The notes: generated by a model from the letters alone, not told the origin. Counted from the first letter of the stretch, positions 41,477 through 50,955 are shown. The stretch is DNA of 64,000 nt from Bradyrhizobium sp. dw_411 (GCF_018449695.1 NZ_JAAVUY010000016.1:1-64000), one strand, 5' to 3'. Made by a program: numbers and translations.

Positions 41477-41499
41477 ACCGAAGCACCGGAGCCGTTGTT

Positions 41500-42195
41500 A
41501 TGCGTGACACTCTGACATCGATCATCGATCTGGTTTCCAGCCTTCTGCGGGGAAACCTCAACGCGGCGTCGAACCTCGACCGTTCGATCGCCGTTGCGGC
41601 GTCTGGCCATTTTGCCGCCCGGCGGGCGCTCGCCGTCGCTGTTGCGGAAGAAAACCGGGAGATCGCACGCAGGGATGACCTGACCGTGAAGGTCACTGAT
41701 CTCGAGTGCCGAGCGGTTCAGGCCATTCGCGCGGGCCGGGACGATCTGGCGATGAATGCAGCCGAAACCATCGCTGTGGTTCGGACCGAGATCGAGGCAT
41801 CCGATCGCGCCTCGTCGCGCTTCGCTGCGGAGGTTGCACTCGCCCGTCGCGAAGTCGACAGCCAGCGCCGCCGATTGGCTGATCTTGACCGCGGCCGCCG
41901 GCTGGCGCGGATCGGCAGCGCGTTGAACGGCGCCGCCTCGTTTTCGGATCCCGGATGCGATCGCCTCAGCGAGGCGGAAACTGCACTCAAGAAAATCAAT
42001 GCGGAAAATGACGACGCGAGGGCGATCCGCGAGGAAATGGCTTCACAGCCCGATCGCCTGATCGATCGGCTGTCTGACCAGGGCTTCGGGCCGCCGGTAG
42101 ACGTTCGTGCGACCGATGTCATGGCGCGGCTGCGCATGATGGCGGCAACGCCGGTGCTGCTCGAAAGCGGACCGGAACTGAATTCGCGGCTTTGA
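41500..42195 (+). CDS. pspA: PspA/IM30-family membrane-stress protein
   Basis: A 231-residue, almost fully alpha-helical, charged coiled-coil protein of the PspA/IM30 (ESCRT-III-like) family: N-terminal amphipathic LTSIIDLVSSLLRGNLNAAS, then long heptad-like stretches rich in Glu/Arg/Ala. It would bind stressed inner membrane and preserve the proton gradient. The start at 41500 follows GGAG; a GTG at 41473 overlapping the previous stop is possible. It is followed by a YiaA/B-family gene and the Aas-like gene. Regulation would be by TetR instead of sigma-54/PspF, since no PspF-type gene is present. Confidence 0.82.
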   Translation: MRDTLTSIIDLVSSLLRGNLNAASNLDRSIAVAASGHFAARRALAVAVAEENREIARRDDLTVKVTDLECRAVQAIRAGRDDLAMNAAETIAVVRTEIEASDRASSRFAAEVALARREVDSQRRRLADLDRGRRLARIGSALNGAASFSDPGCDRLSEAETALKKINAENDDARAIREEMASQPDRLIDRLSDQGFGPPVDVRATDVMARLRMMAATPVLLESGPELNSRL

Positions 42196-42238
42196 ACATT
42201 CAATTCGCCCCCGACACCAACCATCGAAGGAAATCGTC

Positions 42239-42520
42239 ATGTCTTTTCAGCAGCTAACTTCCGTAGATCGGCCCACCGGCGCGTGGGTTAACTTCAGCTA
42301 TGCATCGTTCGCGGCTTCGGTACTGATGGTGGGCGGCGGTATCGCCGCGCTGCCACTTGATTGGTGGGTCAGGGCCTATTTCGCCATGGGCATGGTGATG
42401 GTGGTTCAGTCCTGCTTCACCTTGTCGAAGAACATTCGCGACGTGCATGAAGCCAGCCGGATGATTAACCGTATCGAAGAAGCGAGAACGGAGAAACTAT
42501 TGAGTAGCGAACGAACATAA
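42239..42520 (+). CDS. YiaA/YiaB-family inner membrane protein
   Basis: A 93-residue protein with two TM helices (about residues 19-40 and 45-64), WVNFSYASFAASVLMVGGGI then WWVRAYFAMGMVMVVQSCFTLSKNIRD, the YiaAB two-helix domain. The charged C-terminus is cytosolic. It lies 43 bp after pspA on the same strand; PspA and YiaA-type genes are found together in several proteobacteria. It is likely an envelope-stress partner of PspA. Confidence 0.88.
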   Translation: MSFQQLTSVDRPTGAWVNFSYASFAASVLMVGGGIAALPLDWWVRAYFAMGMVMVVQSCFTLSKNIRDVHEASRMINRIEEARTEKLLSSERT

Positions 42521-42628
42521 AATTTGTCGCGTTAACGAGACATTGTGCATCCTCGACACTGCTCAGCGAGACGCAATTGTCTATTTACTCAAACTGAGGT
42601 TGTCTGAGTTTCCACGAAAGGGCCGGCC

Positions 42629-45600
42629 ATGATCAAGGAATTGATGTCGTCACGACGCTTTGCGCCGCTGTTTTGGGCGCAGTTCTGTTCTGCTCTGAAC
42701 GACAATGTGCTCAAGAATGCCCTTGTCATCATGATCCTCTATGGCGTGGGCGCCGGTGAGGGCGGCTCGCTGGTCACGGTGGCGGGCGCCGTGTTCATCT
42801 TTCCGTTCTTTGTGCTGTCGGCGCTCGGCGGCGAACTCGCCGACAAATATGTCAAATCGGTCGTTGCCCGCCGGCTGAAATTTTTCGAGATCTTCGCCGC
42901 GTGTTTTGCGGCGGCAGGCTTCTTCCTCCATTCGGTGCCGCTGCTGTTCGTGGCGCTCGCTTTGTTCGGCATCGTCGCCGCCCTGTTTGGCCCGGTGAAA
43001 TACGGCATCCTGCCTGATCAATTGTCGACGTCTGAATTGGCGATGGGCAACGCATTGGTGGAGGGCGCCACCTTCCTGGCGATCCTGATCGGCACGATTG
43101 CCGGCGGCTTGTTCGTGTCGGGCTCGTCGCATATGGGCGTGGTCTCGCTCGCGGTGGTCGGCCTCTCGGTGGCGTGCTGGGCGTTTGCGTCGCGGATCCC
43201 GGCCACGGTGCCGTCTGCACCTGATCTTCCGATCACCCGCAATCCCTGGACCTCGACCGTTCGGCTGTTGAAGACTCTGTGGTCCGAACCACGGCTGTGG
43301 GACGGCATGGTGATCGTGTCGTGGTTCTGGCTGGTCGGCGCGGTGGTGCTGTCGCTGCTGCCCGCCGTGATCAAGGACGGTGTCGGTGGCACCGAAGGCG
43401 TGGTCACGCTCTGCCTGGCGACCTTCGCAATTGGCATCGCCGCCGGTTCGCTGTTCGCGGCTCATCTCAGCCATGTGCGGCCCAATCTCGCGCTGGTGCC
43501 GATCGGCGGTATCGTGATGGGCCTGCTCGGGCTGGATCTGGCCTGGGCGATCGGTCATGCCGCGCATGGCAGCGAAGTCGATCCGATGTCGTTCCTGACC
43601 TCGATCGACGGTCTTCGCTTGCTGATCGGATTCTTCATCTTCGCGTTCGGTGGCGGCTTGTTTGTAGTGCCGTCCTTTGCCGCGGTGCAGGCCTGGAGCG
43701 CGCCGTCCGAGCGCGCCCGCGTCATTGCCGCTGGCAACGTGTTGCAGGCGGGCTTTATGGTGATCGGCTCGCTGGTCGTAGCATTGCTGCAGCATATGGG
43801 TCTGGCGGTGGCGTGGCTCTTCTTCGGCCTGGCGATCGCGACCTTCGCGATGGTCTGGTTCGTGCTGGCAACCTGGGGCAAGGAAGGCGTACGCGATTTC
43901 GGTGCGCTGATATTCAAGGCGTTGTTTCGGGTCGAGGTTCGCGGTCTGGAAAATCTGCCCCCCGCCGGCACCCGCATGCTGATCGCGCCGAACCACGTCA
44001 GCCTGATCGACGGCCCGCTGTTGCATGCCGTGCTGCCGCTCGACGCCAGCTTTGCAGTCGATACTGGAATTGCCAAGGCGTGGTGGGCCAAGCCGTTTCT
44101 GCGGCTGGTCCGTCATTACACGATTGACCCGTCGAAGCCGCTGGCGGCCCGCGACCTGATCAAGCTGGTAGCGGCCGGTGAGCCGGTGGTGATCTTTCCC
44201 GAGGGCAGGATCACAGTGACGGGCTCGATCATGAAGGTTTACGACGGCACCGCGATGATCGCCGACAAGGCCGGCGCGGTGGTGGTGCCGGTGCGTATCG
44301 AAGGCGCGCAGCGTTCGTACCTCAGTTATTTGAAAAATGGTGAAATCAAGCGCGCCTGGTTTCCCAAGGTGACCATCTCGATCCTTCCGCCGGTCAAACT
44401 GGAGATCGATGAGGCGCTGCGCGGCAAGGTGCGCCGCAACGCCGCCGGTGCGGCGCTGCAGGACGTCATGATCGACGCCTTGGTCAAGACAGCGATACTC
44501 GACCAGACCTTGTTCGAGGCGCTGGCCCATGCCTATCGCGACCGCGATACCGGCAAGCCTATTATAGAGGACGCGCTCGGAACCAAACTTACCTATCGCA
44601 AGCTGATCCTGGGCGCGCAGGTTCTGAGCCGTCGCCTCAGCCGCGGAACGGCGCAGGGCGAGAATGTCGCAGTGCTGCTGCCGAATTCGGCGGGGGTCGC
44701 CGTCGTGTTCATGGCCCTGCAAAGTATCGGTCGTGTGCCGGCAATGCTGAATTTTTCCGCGGGTCCTGTCAGCGTGCTGAGCGCGATGAAGGCTGCGCAG
44801 GTAAAAACCGTTCTGACCTCGCGGGCCTTTATTGAAAAAGGCAAGCTCGACAAGCTAATGGCTGCGATTGGAAGTGCCGCGAACATCGTCTATCTCGAGG
44901 ACGTCCGCGGCTCGATCGGAATCGGCGACAAGATCGCGGGTATGCTCGCGGGCACAAAGCCGCGGGTGGCCCGCAAAGCCGATGATCCAGCGGTGCTGCT
45001 CTTCACGTCGGGCTCGGAAGGAACGCCCAAGGGAGTGGTTCTGTCTCACCGAAACATTCTGGCCAACGCAGCGCAGTCTCTGGCACGGGTGGATGCCAAT
45101 GCCAACGACAAGGTATTCAATGTCCTGCCGGTGTTTCATTCCTTTGGTTTGACCGGCGGCACCATCATGCCGCTGCTCGCAGGCATTCCAATCTTCATGT
45201 ATCCGTCGCCGCTGCACTACCGAATCGTGCCTGAACTGATCTATCAGACAGGCGCTACCATCCTGTTCGGCACCGACACCTTCCTGGCCGGCTACGCGCG
45301 TTCGGCCCATGCCTATGATTTCCGTACGTTGCGGCTGGTCGTAGCTGGCGCCGAGGCAGTCAAGGAACGCACGCGACAGAACTATATGGATCGTTATGGC
45401 ATTCGTGTCCTCGAGGGCTACGGCGTGACCGAGACCGCCCCCGTGCTCGCCATGAACACGCCGATGGCTAATCGCCCAGGTACCGTCGGGCGCCTCTCGC
45501 CCCTGATGGAATATCGCGTCGATCCCGTACCGGGCATCGAGGAAGGCGGACGTCTATCCGTGCGCGGCCCAAACGTCATGCTGGGTTATCTTCGTGCCGA

Positions 45601-46033
45601 GAATCCCGGAGTGCTGGAGCCGATCACGGATGGGTGGTACGATACTGGCGACATCGTTACGATCGACAGCGCCGGTTTTATTGCGATCAAAGGACGCGCC
45701 AAGCGCTTCGCCAAGATCGCCGGTGAAATGGTCTCGTTGACGACGACGGAGGCTATGGCCGCAAAAATATGGCCGCAGGCCATGTCGGTGGCGGTATCCA
45801 TACCGGACCTGCGTAAGGGAGAGCGTATCGTTCTTCTGACCACGCAGAGGGACGCGGACCGTACAGCGATGCAGCTTCAGGCCAGGGCGTCCGGGACTTC
45901 AGAACTGGCCGTCCCTGCCGCCATCCAGATCGTCGACAAGATTCCCTTGCTGGGGTCGGGGAAGACCGACTACGTCGCCGCGACAGCGCAGGCGAGGGAC
46001 GCGGCGACGATTGTGGAAAGAGATGTCGCGTGA
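42629..46033 (+). CDS. aas: three-domain lysophospholipid transporter / acyltransferase / acyl-ACP synthetase (Aas-like)
   Basis: A 1134-residue fusion. Residues 1-410: MFS-type lysophospholipid transporter (LplT-like, NDNVLKNALVI start, about 12 helices). Residues 430-640: PlsC acyltransferase with NHVSLID (His456-x4-Asp461) and FPEGR (525-527 region). Residues 650-1125: AMP-binding acyl-ACP synthetase with LLFTSGSEGTPKG near 790, YGVTETAP and YDTGDIV. It flips lysophospholipid inward and re-acylates it, so it repairs membranes. In E. coli LplT and Aas are separate. It follows the PspA/YiaA genes by 108 bp and overlaps a lipase gene at its end by 11 bp. Confidence 0.93.
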   Translation: MIKELMSSRRFAPLFWAQFCSALNDNVLKNALVIMILYGVGAGEGGSLVTVAGAVFIFPFFVLSALGGELADKYVKSVVARRLKFFEIFAACFAAAGFFLHSVPLLFVALALFGIVAALFGPVKYGILPDQLSTSELAMGNALVEGATFLAILIGTIAGGLFVSGSSHMGVVSLAVVGLSVACWAFASRIPATVPSAPDLPITRNPWTSTVRLLKTLWSEPRLWDGMVIVSWFWLVGAVVLSLLPAVIKDGVGGTEGVVTLCLATFAIGIAAGSLFAAHLSHVRPNLALVPIGGIVMGLLGLDLAWAIGHAAHGSEVDPMSFLTSIDGLRLLIGFFIFAFGGGLFVVPSFAAVQAWSAPSERARVIAAGNVLQAGFMVIGSLVVALLQHMGLAVAWLFFGLAIATFAMVWFVLATWGKEGVRDFGALIFKALFRVEVRGLENLPPAGTRMLIAPNHVSLIDGPLLHAVLPLDASFAVDTGIAKAWWAKPFLRLVRHYTIDPSKPLAARDLIKLVAAGEPVVIFPEGRITVTGSIMKVYDGTAMIADKAGAVVVPVRIEGAQRSYLSYLKNGEIKRAWFPKVTISILPPVKLEIDEALRGKVRRNAAGAALQDVMIDALVKTAILDQTLFEALAHAYRDRDTGKPIIEDALGTKLTYRKLILGAQVLSRRLSRGTAQGENVAVLLPNSAGVAVVFMALQSIGRVPAMLNFSAGPVSVLSAMKAAQVKTVLTSRAFIEKGKLDKLMAAIGSAANIVYLEDVRGSIGIGDKIAGMLAGTKPRVARKADDPAVLLFTSGSEGTPKGVVLSHRNILANAAQSLARVDANANDKVFNVLPVFHSFGLTGGTIMPLLAGIPIFMYPSPLHYRIVPELIYQTGATILFGTDTFLAGYARSAHAYDFRTLRLVVAGAEAVKERTRQNYMDRYGIRVLEGYGVTETAPVLAMNTPMANRPGTVGRLSPLMEYRVDPVPGIEEGGRLSVRGPNVMLGYLRAENPGVLEPITDGWYDTGDIVTIDSAGFIAIKGRAKRFAKIAGEMVSLTTTEAMAAKIWPQAMSVAVSIPDLRKGERIVLLTTQRDADRTAMQLQARASGTSELAVPAAIQIVDKIPLLGSGKTDYVAATAQARDAATIVERDVA

Positions 46034-46727
46034 AAAAGACGCTGGCTGCGGTCATGGCCTGCAGGAACCGTCCGGGGTAATTTTGCTTCATGGCATCGCG
46101 CGGACTTCTCGCTCCCTGAGACGATTGGAGCATGCGCTCGGGAAAGCCGGCATTGAAACTCTCAATCTCGACTATCCGAGCCGGAAAAAGCAGATCGATC
46201 TTCTCGCGGATCATGTTCATCCGGCGGTGTCGAATTTTGCCGGAAAAAACAAAAGTGCGATCCACTTCGTCGGCCATTCGATGGGTGGGCTTTTGGCGCG
46301 GGCCTATATTGCGAAGTACCGGCCGGCAAATCTTGGCCGTGTCGTCATGTTGGGCACGCCGAACGGCGGCAGCGAATTGGCCGATCGCCTGCAGGATTTT
46401 TCCCTTTACCGATCTTTTTACGGCCCGGCTGGCCTGCAACTTACGACCGGATCCAATGAGATGCTAAAGTCGCTGCCGGCAGTGGACTATGCGGTCGGCA
46501 TCATCGCAGGAACTCGTTCCGTTGATCCCGTTGCATCTTTCCTTAACCTCCCAAGGCCCAACGACGGCAGGGTTTCGGTGCAAAGTTCCAGGCTCATCGG
46601 CATGGTCGATCACATCACGGTCGACGTCTCTCATAGCGGACTTTTGAGCCATCAGGGCGTGATCGATCAAACGATAGAATTTCTGCGACACGGCAGCTTT
46701 GCCCGCTCAATAACGGCGCGCCGCTAA
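46023..46727 (+). CDS. lipase-like alpha/beta hydrolase
   Basis: A 234-residue serine hydrolase. Oxyanion segment LLHGIARTSRSL (about residues 21-32), nucleophile elbow GHSMGG (about 84-89), GTPNGGSELAD and a C-terminal DHITVDVSHSG with the catalytic His, as in PGAP1-like lipases. The ATG at 46023 overlaps the Aas-like stop by 11 bp with GGAAAGAG upstream, so translation is coupled. It could release fatty acids or lysolipids that the Aas-like protein recycles (inference). Its TAA stop overlaps the TAG stop of the convergent GMC gene. Confidence 0.88.
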   Translation: MSREKDAGCGHGLQEPSGVILLHGIARTSRSLRRLEHALGKAGIETLNLDYPSRKKQIDLLADHVHPAVSNFAGKNKSAIHFVGHSMGGLLARAYIAKYRPANLGRVVMLGTPNGGSELADRLQDFSLYRSFYGPAGLQLTTGSNEMLKSLPAVDYAVGIIAGTRSVDPVASFLNLPRPNDGRVSVQSSRLIGMVDHITVDVSHSGLLSHQGVIDQTIEFLRHGSFARSITARR

Positions 46728-48490
46728 ACCGGCGCCAGCGGCCCCGGATTCTTCAGGTAACGCTTGATCGAATCCGCGGCCCGCAACGCCAGCGCGCCTA
46801 CGGGGCCGGTGGGGTTCTTGCCGGCATTCTGCGGGAAGGAACAGGCGCCGGTGACGAACACGTTCGACACGTCCCATGTCTGCGAGAACGGATTGAGCGC
46901 GCTTCTGGTCGGATCGGTTCCCAACACCGCGCCACCGGTATTGTGGGTGCTTTGATACGGCACGATGCTGTAGCGCTGCGGCGCGCCGCGCCGTGCGACG
47001 CGCTCGGCGCCCATCGCATTGCCGATATTGACGCAGATGTCGGCGAGGTAGTTCGCCTGCTTCTGCTCGTTTTGCTGATAGTCGAAGGTCATGCGCATCA
47101 GCGGCCGGCCATAGCGATCCCTATAGGTCGGATCGAGATCGAGATAGTTCTGGCGATAGCCCATCACGCTGCCCTGGTTGACGACGGCGAGCGTGTGATT
47201 GTAGTGGCGCACGACGGCGCGCTTCCAGTCGGTGCCCCAGCCCGGTGTGCCCGGCGGCACCGGCCGGAAGCCGATCGGTCGCCCGCCCGCGCTTGGCGTC
47301 GAGATGCCGCCGCCGCCAATGAAACCCTCTTTAAGGTGATCGAAGCTGCCGGTGTTGAAGTCGTCGATATTCATGGCTAACGCACCGGCGCCCATGAACG
47401 GATTCATCCAGGTCTTCTCGTCGAAGAAGACGTTGGCGCCGCTGCCGATCTGATAGGCATAATTGCGGCCGACGACGCCGGTGCCAGTCGTGGGATTGTA
47501 GGGTTTGCCGATGCCCGACAGCAGCATCAGATGGACATTGCTGAGCGCATAGGCGGCCAGGATCACCATGCCGCCCGGTTGCTCGAACTCGCGGCCGGCG
47601 GCGTCCAGATAAGTCACGCTCTCGGCGCGCTTGTTGGAAGAATCGAGGTTGACCTTCATGACGCGCGAGTCGGTGCGGATCTCGACATTCTTTTTTGCCG
47701 CCGCGAGCGGGATCACGGTGAAATGCGCGCTGGCTTTGGCGTTCATTTCGCAGCCGAAGCGTTCGCAATAGCCGCAATAATGGCATGAGCCGAACGCGAC
47801 GCCGTCGGGATTGATGTAGGACTGGGTCATGTTGGCGGATGGGCCGGGGAAGGGGTGATAGCCGAGGCTTCGCGCCGCCTTCTCGAACAGATCGCCGGCA
47901 TGGGTCTGGATCATCGGCGGATTGGGATAGTCGCGCTTGCGCGCGCCTTCGAACACATTGCCGCCGTCAATCTTCTTGCCGCCGAGGTTTCCGGCCTTGC
48001 CGCCAACCCCGCACAGATATTCGAACTTGTCGTAATAAGGCTCGAGTTCGTCGTAGGAGACGCCCCAGTCCTGCAGTTGCATGCCTTCCGGAAGCGCGGA
48101 CTTGCCATAGCGCGCGATCGTCATCTTTTCCGGTTCGTGGTCCCAGGGCAGCCAGCGCCATGTCACGCCGTTCCAGTGCACGCCGGCGCCGCCGACGCCT
48201 TCGCCGGGCAGAAACGAGCCGAGCTGGCGCATCGGAAGCGCGGTCTCGTTTGAATTGTTGCGGAAAGTGAGCGTCTCGCGCGAGACGTCCTGCATCAATT
48301 CGTGGCGCTGGGCGTATTTGAGTTCGTCGTGCACATGCGGATAGGCGAAATCAGGATTGGTGTCGCGCGGCTTGCCGCGTTCGAGCACCACGATCGACAG
48401 GCCGGTTTCGGCAAGCTCCTTTGCCAGGATGCCGCCGGTCCAGCCGAGACCGACAATCACGATGTCGGCCGCCTTGAGCTTCGTTGCCAT
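46724..48490 (-). CDS. GMC-family oxidoreductase (gluconate/alcohol dehydrogenase large subunit-like)
   Basis: A 588-residue flavoprotein. FAD motif VGLGWTGG (about residues 13-20), LGSFLPGEGVGGAGVHWNG, and a four-Cys cluster CHYCGYCERFGC (about 238-249) like that of Fe-S-containing glucose/gluconate dehydrogenases. C-terminal STHNTGG and KNPTGPVGAL carry the catalytic His/Asn pair. There is no signal peptide of its own; export would be by partnership with the TAT-signal small subunit encoded just upstream. No cytochrome c subunit gene is adjacent. It would oxidise a sugar, sugar acid or alcohol. Confidence 0.92.
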   Translation of the reverse strand: MATKLKAADIVIVGLGWTGGILAKELAETGLSIVVLERGKPRDTNPDFAYPHVHDELKYAQRHELMQDVSRETLTFRNNSNETALPMRQLGSFLPGEGVGGAGVHWNGVTWRWLPWDHEPEKMTIARYGKSALPEGMQLQDWGVSYDELEPYYDKFEYLCGVGGKAGNLGGKKIDGGNVFEGARKRDYPNPPMIQTHAGDLFEKAARSLGYHPFPGPSANMTQSYINPDGVAFGSCHYCGYCERFGCEMNAKASAHFTVIPLAAAKKNVEIRTDSRVMKVNLDSSNKRAESVTYLDAAGREFEQPGGMVILAAYALSNVHLMLLSGIGKPYNPTTGTGVVGRNYAYQIGSGANVFFDEKTWMNPFMGAGALAMNIDDFNTGSFDHLKEGFIGGGGISTPSAGGRPIGFRPVPPGTPGWGTDWKRAVVRHYNHTLAVVNQGSVMGYRQNYLDLDPTYRDRYGRPLMRMTFDYQQNEQKQANYLADICVNIGNAMGAERVARRGAPQRYSIVPYQSTHNTGGAVLGTDPTRSALNPFSQTWDVSNVFVTGACSFPQNAGKNPTGPVGALALRAADSIKRYLKNPGPLAPV

Positions 48491-48502
48491 GGTCGTTTCC
48501 CC

Positions 48503-49261
48503 TCAGCTCAGGTCCTGGATGGATTTCGGCGCAACGACATATTGCTTGTTGCGATATTTCTCGATGTCTTCCTCATACATGCCGATCGCGCCGGGGAATC
48601 CGATCATCGCCCACACCGCGTTGTTGCGATTGCCGCCATAAATCGGATCGGCGAAATAGCCCTCCATCGTGTTCTGCAGCAGGATATTGAAGAAGGCGCG
48701 TGGCGGGATTTGCGCGAATTCCGCTTGCCCCGCTTCGAGCGCCTTGAGGGCGACGGCGCGGTCGGCCACCGGGAGCTGGTCGAACCGCTTGCCGTCGCGG
48801 GTCTTGACGCACCAGGCGTTGAGATCGGCGATGCCGACCCGATAGAGATCGGCGGGCGGCAATGGAAGCTGATAGCCTTGTTGGGGCGTGCCTTGAGCGA
48901 ACGGGCCGTTGAGGAACATGCGCGCGCCCCGGCCATACGCACCGGCCAGTTCGTGATCGATGAAAATCGGCACGCCGGCCTCGACGCCGCCGGGGCCGAC
49001 ATCATCCTTGGGTATCAGCGTGTCGACGAGGGCGGTGACCGTCGCAGCTTCCGGCGGGGTGAAGTAGCGGAAAATATCGGCGGCATCAGCGTGCCGTTCC
49101 GGCGGATGCGGGTGGGCGTGCGGTGGTTCCTGTGCCGGTGTCTGCGCTTGCGCCTCGGTGAGAACAGGTGGCGCGGCTGTTGTCGCGATGCCGACCGCGG
49201 CACTTGTTATGCCGATGCCCTTCAATACGTCGCGTCGACGCATGCCTTCGTGATCAGACAT
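48503..49261 (-). CDS. gluconate 2-dehydrogenase subunit 3-family protein, TAT-exported
   Basis: A 252-residue small subunit with a twin-arginine signal (GMRRRDVLKGIGIT), a His/Pro-rich linker (AHPHPPERHAD) and the subunit 3 domain: YFTPPEAATVTALVDTLIPKD, then FFNILLQNTMEGYFADPIYGGN near residue 195. It pairs with the GMC large subunit 12 bp downstream and carries it through the TAT pathway by hitch-hiking, as in known FAD-dependent gluconate and sorbitol dehydrogenases. The start at 49261 follows a GGGGGGA tract. Confidence 0.92.
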   Translation of the reverse strand: MSDHEGMRRRDVLKGIGITSAAVGIATTAAPPVLTEAQAQTPAQEPPHAHPHPPERHADAADIFRYFTPPEAATVTALVDTLIPKDDVGPGGVEAGVPIFIDHELAGAYGRGARMFLNGPFAQGTPQQGYQLPLPPADLYRVGIADLNAWCVKTRDGKRFDQLPVADRAVALKALEAGQAEFAQIPPRAFFNILLQNTMEGYFADPIYGGNRNNAVWAMIGFPGAIGMYEEDIEKYRNKQYVVAPKSIQDLS

Positions 49262-49578
49262 GGAATCCCCCCGGATATGGTGCGCGTCGTTTTTTAGCCA
49301 GGACGCGTCGACATAAATCCTAGCACCCTGATTGAGGAACACGGAAGCCACGGCGTTCGCATGACTGCGATGCCGGTGGCCTGGATCGTTCCCGAGAGGC
49401 CGATGCGTGAGCTGGCGCTGTCTTCGCGTGCCTGCCAACGACCGCGGTGCAACATTATGGTTTGAGATGCATTGCGAAAGAAATGCCGTTTGTACTCGTG
49501 GTCCAAGCGCGTCATAGTTCTTGAAAAAATACGACCCGGAATTCCAAAGGGGCATCACACCAGTCGGGAGGCTATGCC
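49262..49578. other. 317-bp divergent intergenic region without a gene
   Basis: This gap separates the gluconate-dehydrogenase-type operon (minus) from an MFS gene (plus). I find no open frame with coding character, no repeat of the families seen elsewhere, and no convincing long palindrome apart from GACGCGTC near 49304. GGGAGG just before 49579 is the MFS ribosome-binding site. It probably holds both promoters. Confidence 0.5.
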
Positions 49579-50904
49579 ATGGAGGACGTGGAGAAACGTG
49601 TGATCGGCAAGGTGATGCGCCGGCTTATTCCGTTCCTGATCGTTTGCTACTTCGTCGCCTATCTCGATCGCGTCAATGTCGGCTTCGCCAAGCTGCACAT
49701 GAATCAGGCGCTCGGTTTGAGTGAGGCCGCCTTCGGATTGGGCGCAGGCCTGTTCTTTATCGGGTATTTCCTGTTTGAGGTGCCGTCCAATATCTTTTTG
49801 GAGAAGGTCGGCGCGCGCGTCTGGATCGCCCGCATCATGATCACCTGGGGAATCGTCTCCGCCGCTTTCGCCTTTATTCCATCGATATCGGCAGCGACGG
49901 GAGTTCCGACGACCGGGGTTTTCTATTCTCTGCGTTTGCTTCTCGGCGCCTGCGAGGCGGGCTTCTTTCCGGGCATCATTTTCTATCTGACACTGTGGTT
50001 CCCGGCGGTTTACCGCGCACGGGTGATCAGCCTGTTCATGCTGGCGATCCCGATTTCGTCGATCATCGGATCGCCGATCTCCGGGATGCTGCTCAGCGTA
50101 ACAGGGTGGGGACTGGCAGGCTGGCAGTGGCTGTTTATTCTTGAAGCGCTGCCGTCGGTCATCGTGGGCATCGGCGTCTTGGCTTACCTGACCGATTTCC
50201 CGTCGCAGGCCCGCTGGCTGCAAAAAGACGAGATCGCCTGGCTGGAGAACGTGCAGGCTACCGAAAAGAAGAACAAGGAGAAAGTCGAGCACCTTTCCCT
50301 GGTACAATCACTCACCGATGTCAGGATTTTACTGTGCGCCCTCGTGTATTTCTGCCTGAATGCTGCGAGCTACGGCATCGCTTTCTTTCTGCCGACCATC
50401 ATCAAGGGGTTTGGCGTCAGCGACACCCAGACCGGACTGCTTGCCGCGCTGCCGTTTGTTTTCGGAGCCATCGGCATGGTGCTGCTCGGCCGTCATTCCG
50501 ACCGGACCATGGAACGGAAAGGCCACGTTGCCGCGGCGCTGTTGATGGCCACGGTCGGCATCGGATTGTCGGGCCTCGTTGGCAATCCCGTCCTCATCAT
50601 GGCGTTGCTTTGCTTTGCGCAAATCGGCGTCTCCGCGGTGCCGCCGATGTTCTGGCCGCTACCGGCGAGTTTCCTGACGGGCGCATCGGCCGCCGCCGGG
50701 ATCGCGGCAATCAACTCGCTCGGAAATCTTTCCGGTTTCGCCGGGCCCTACATGATGGGTTATCTGAAGGATTTGACCGGCAACTTTACGGCAGGCCTCC
50801 TGTTGCTGGCGGGCTGCGCTTTGGTCGGCGCGATCGTCGTCGTGATGCTGCGGATCGATGTGAGACGCGAACAGTTGTCGGGTGAAGTCGCGATGGCGCA
50901 CTGA
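49579..50904 (+). CDS. MFS transporter (anion:cation symporter type)
   Basis: A 441-residue, 12-helix carrier. TM1 has CYFVAYLDRVNVGFAKL, the signature of the phthalate/tartrate/hexuronate group, and FFIGYFLFEVPSNIFLEKVGAR follows. A cytosolic loop near residues 225-240 (TEKKNKEKVEHL) separates the two halves. It probably imports a sugar acid or aromatic acid with protons. It is divergent from the GMC dehydrogenase genes and may supply or clear their substrate or product (inference). GGGAGG precedes the start. Confidence 0.9.
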   Translation: MEDVEKRVIGKVMRRLIPFLIVCYFVAYLDRVNVGFAKLHMNQALGLSEAAFGLGAGLFFIGYFLFEVPSNIFLEKVGARVWIARIMITWGIVSAAFAFIPSISAATGVPTTGVFYSLRLLLGACEAGFFPGIIFYLTLWFPAVYRARVISLFMLAIPISSIIGSPISGMLLSVTGWGLAGWQWLFILEALPSVIVGIGVLAYLTDFPSQARWLQKDEIAWLENVQATEKKNKEKVEHLSLVQSLTDVRILLCALVYFCLNAASYGIAFFLPTIIKGFGVSDTQTGLLAALPFVFGAIGMVLLGRHSDRTMERKGHVAAALLMATVGIGLSGLVGNPVLIMALLCFAQIGVSAVPPMFWPLPASFLTGASAAAGIAAINSLGNLSGFAGPYMMGYLKDLTGNFTAGLLLLAGCALVGAIVVVMLRIDVRREQLSGEVAMAH

Positions 50905-50955
50905 AAGCGTTTTCGAGCCAAGGGCCGCGCGAACGCACCCGACCTGAAATTATAG

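Noticed and set aside
41152..41499. N-terminal extension of pspA to an ATG at 41152
   Set aside because: The extension is Arg/Gly/Pro-rich, overlaps the TetR operator and is unlike PspA N-termini. ATG 41500 begins at the amphipathic helix.
42650..44722. Open frame of 690 codons on the minus strand
   Set aside because: Entirely antisense to the Aas-like gene, with His/Arg/Gln-rich low-complexity translation. The plus strand carries all conserved motifs.
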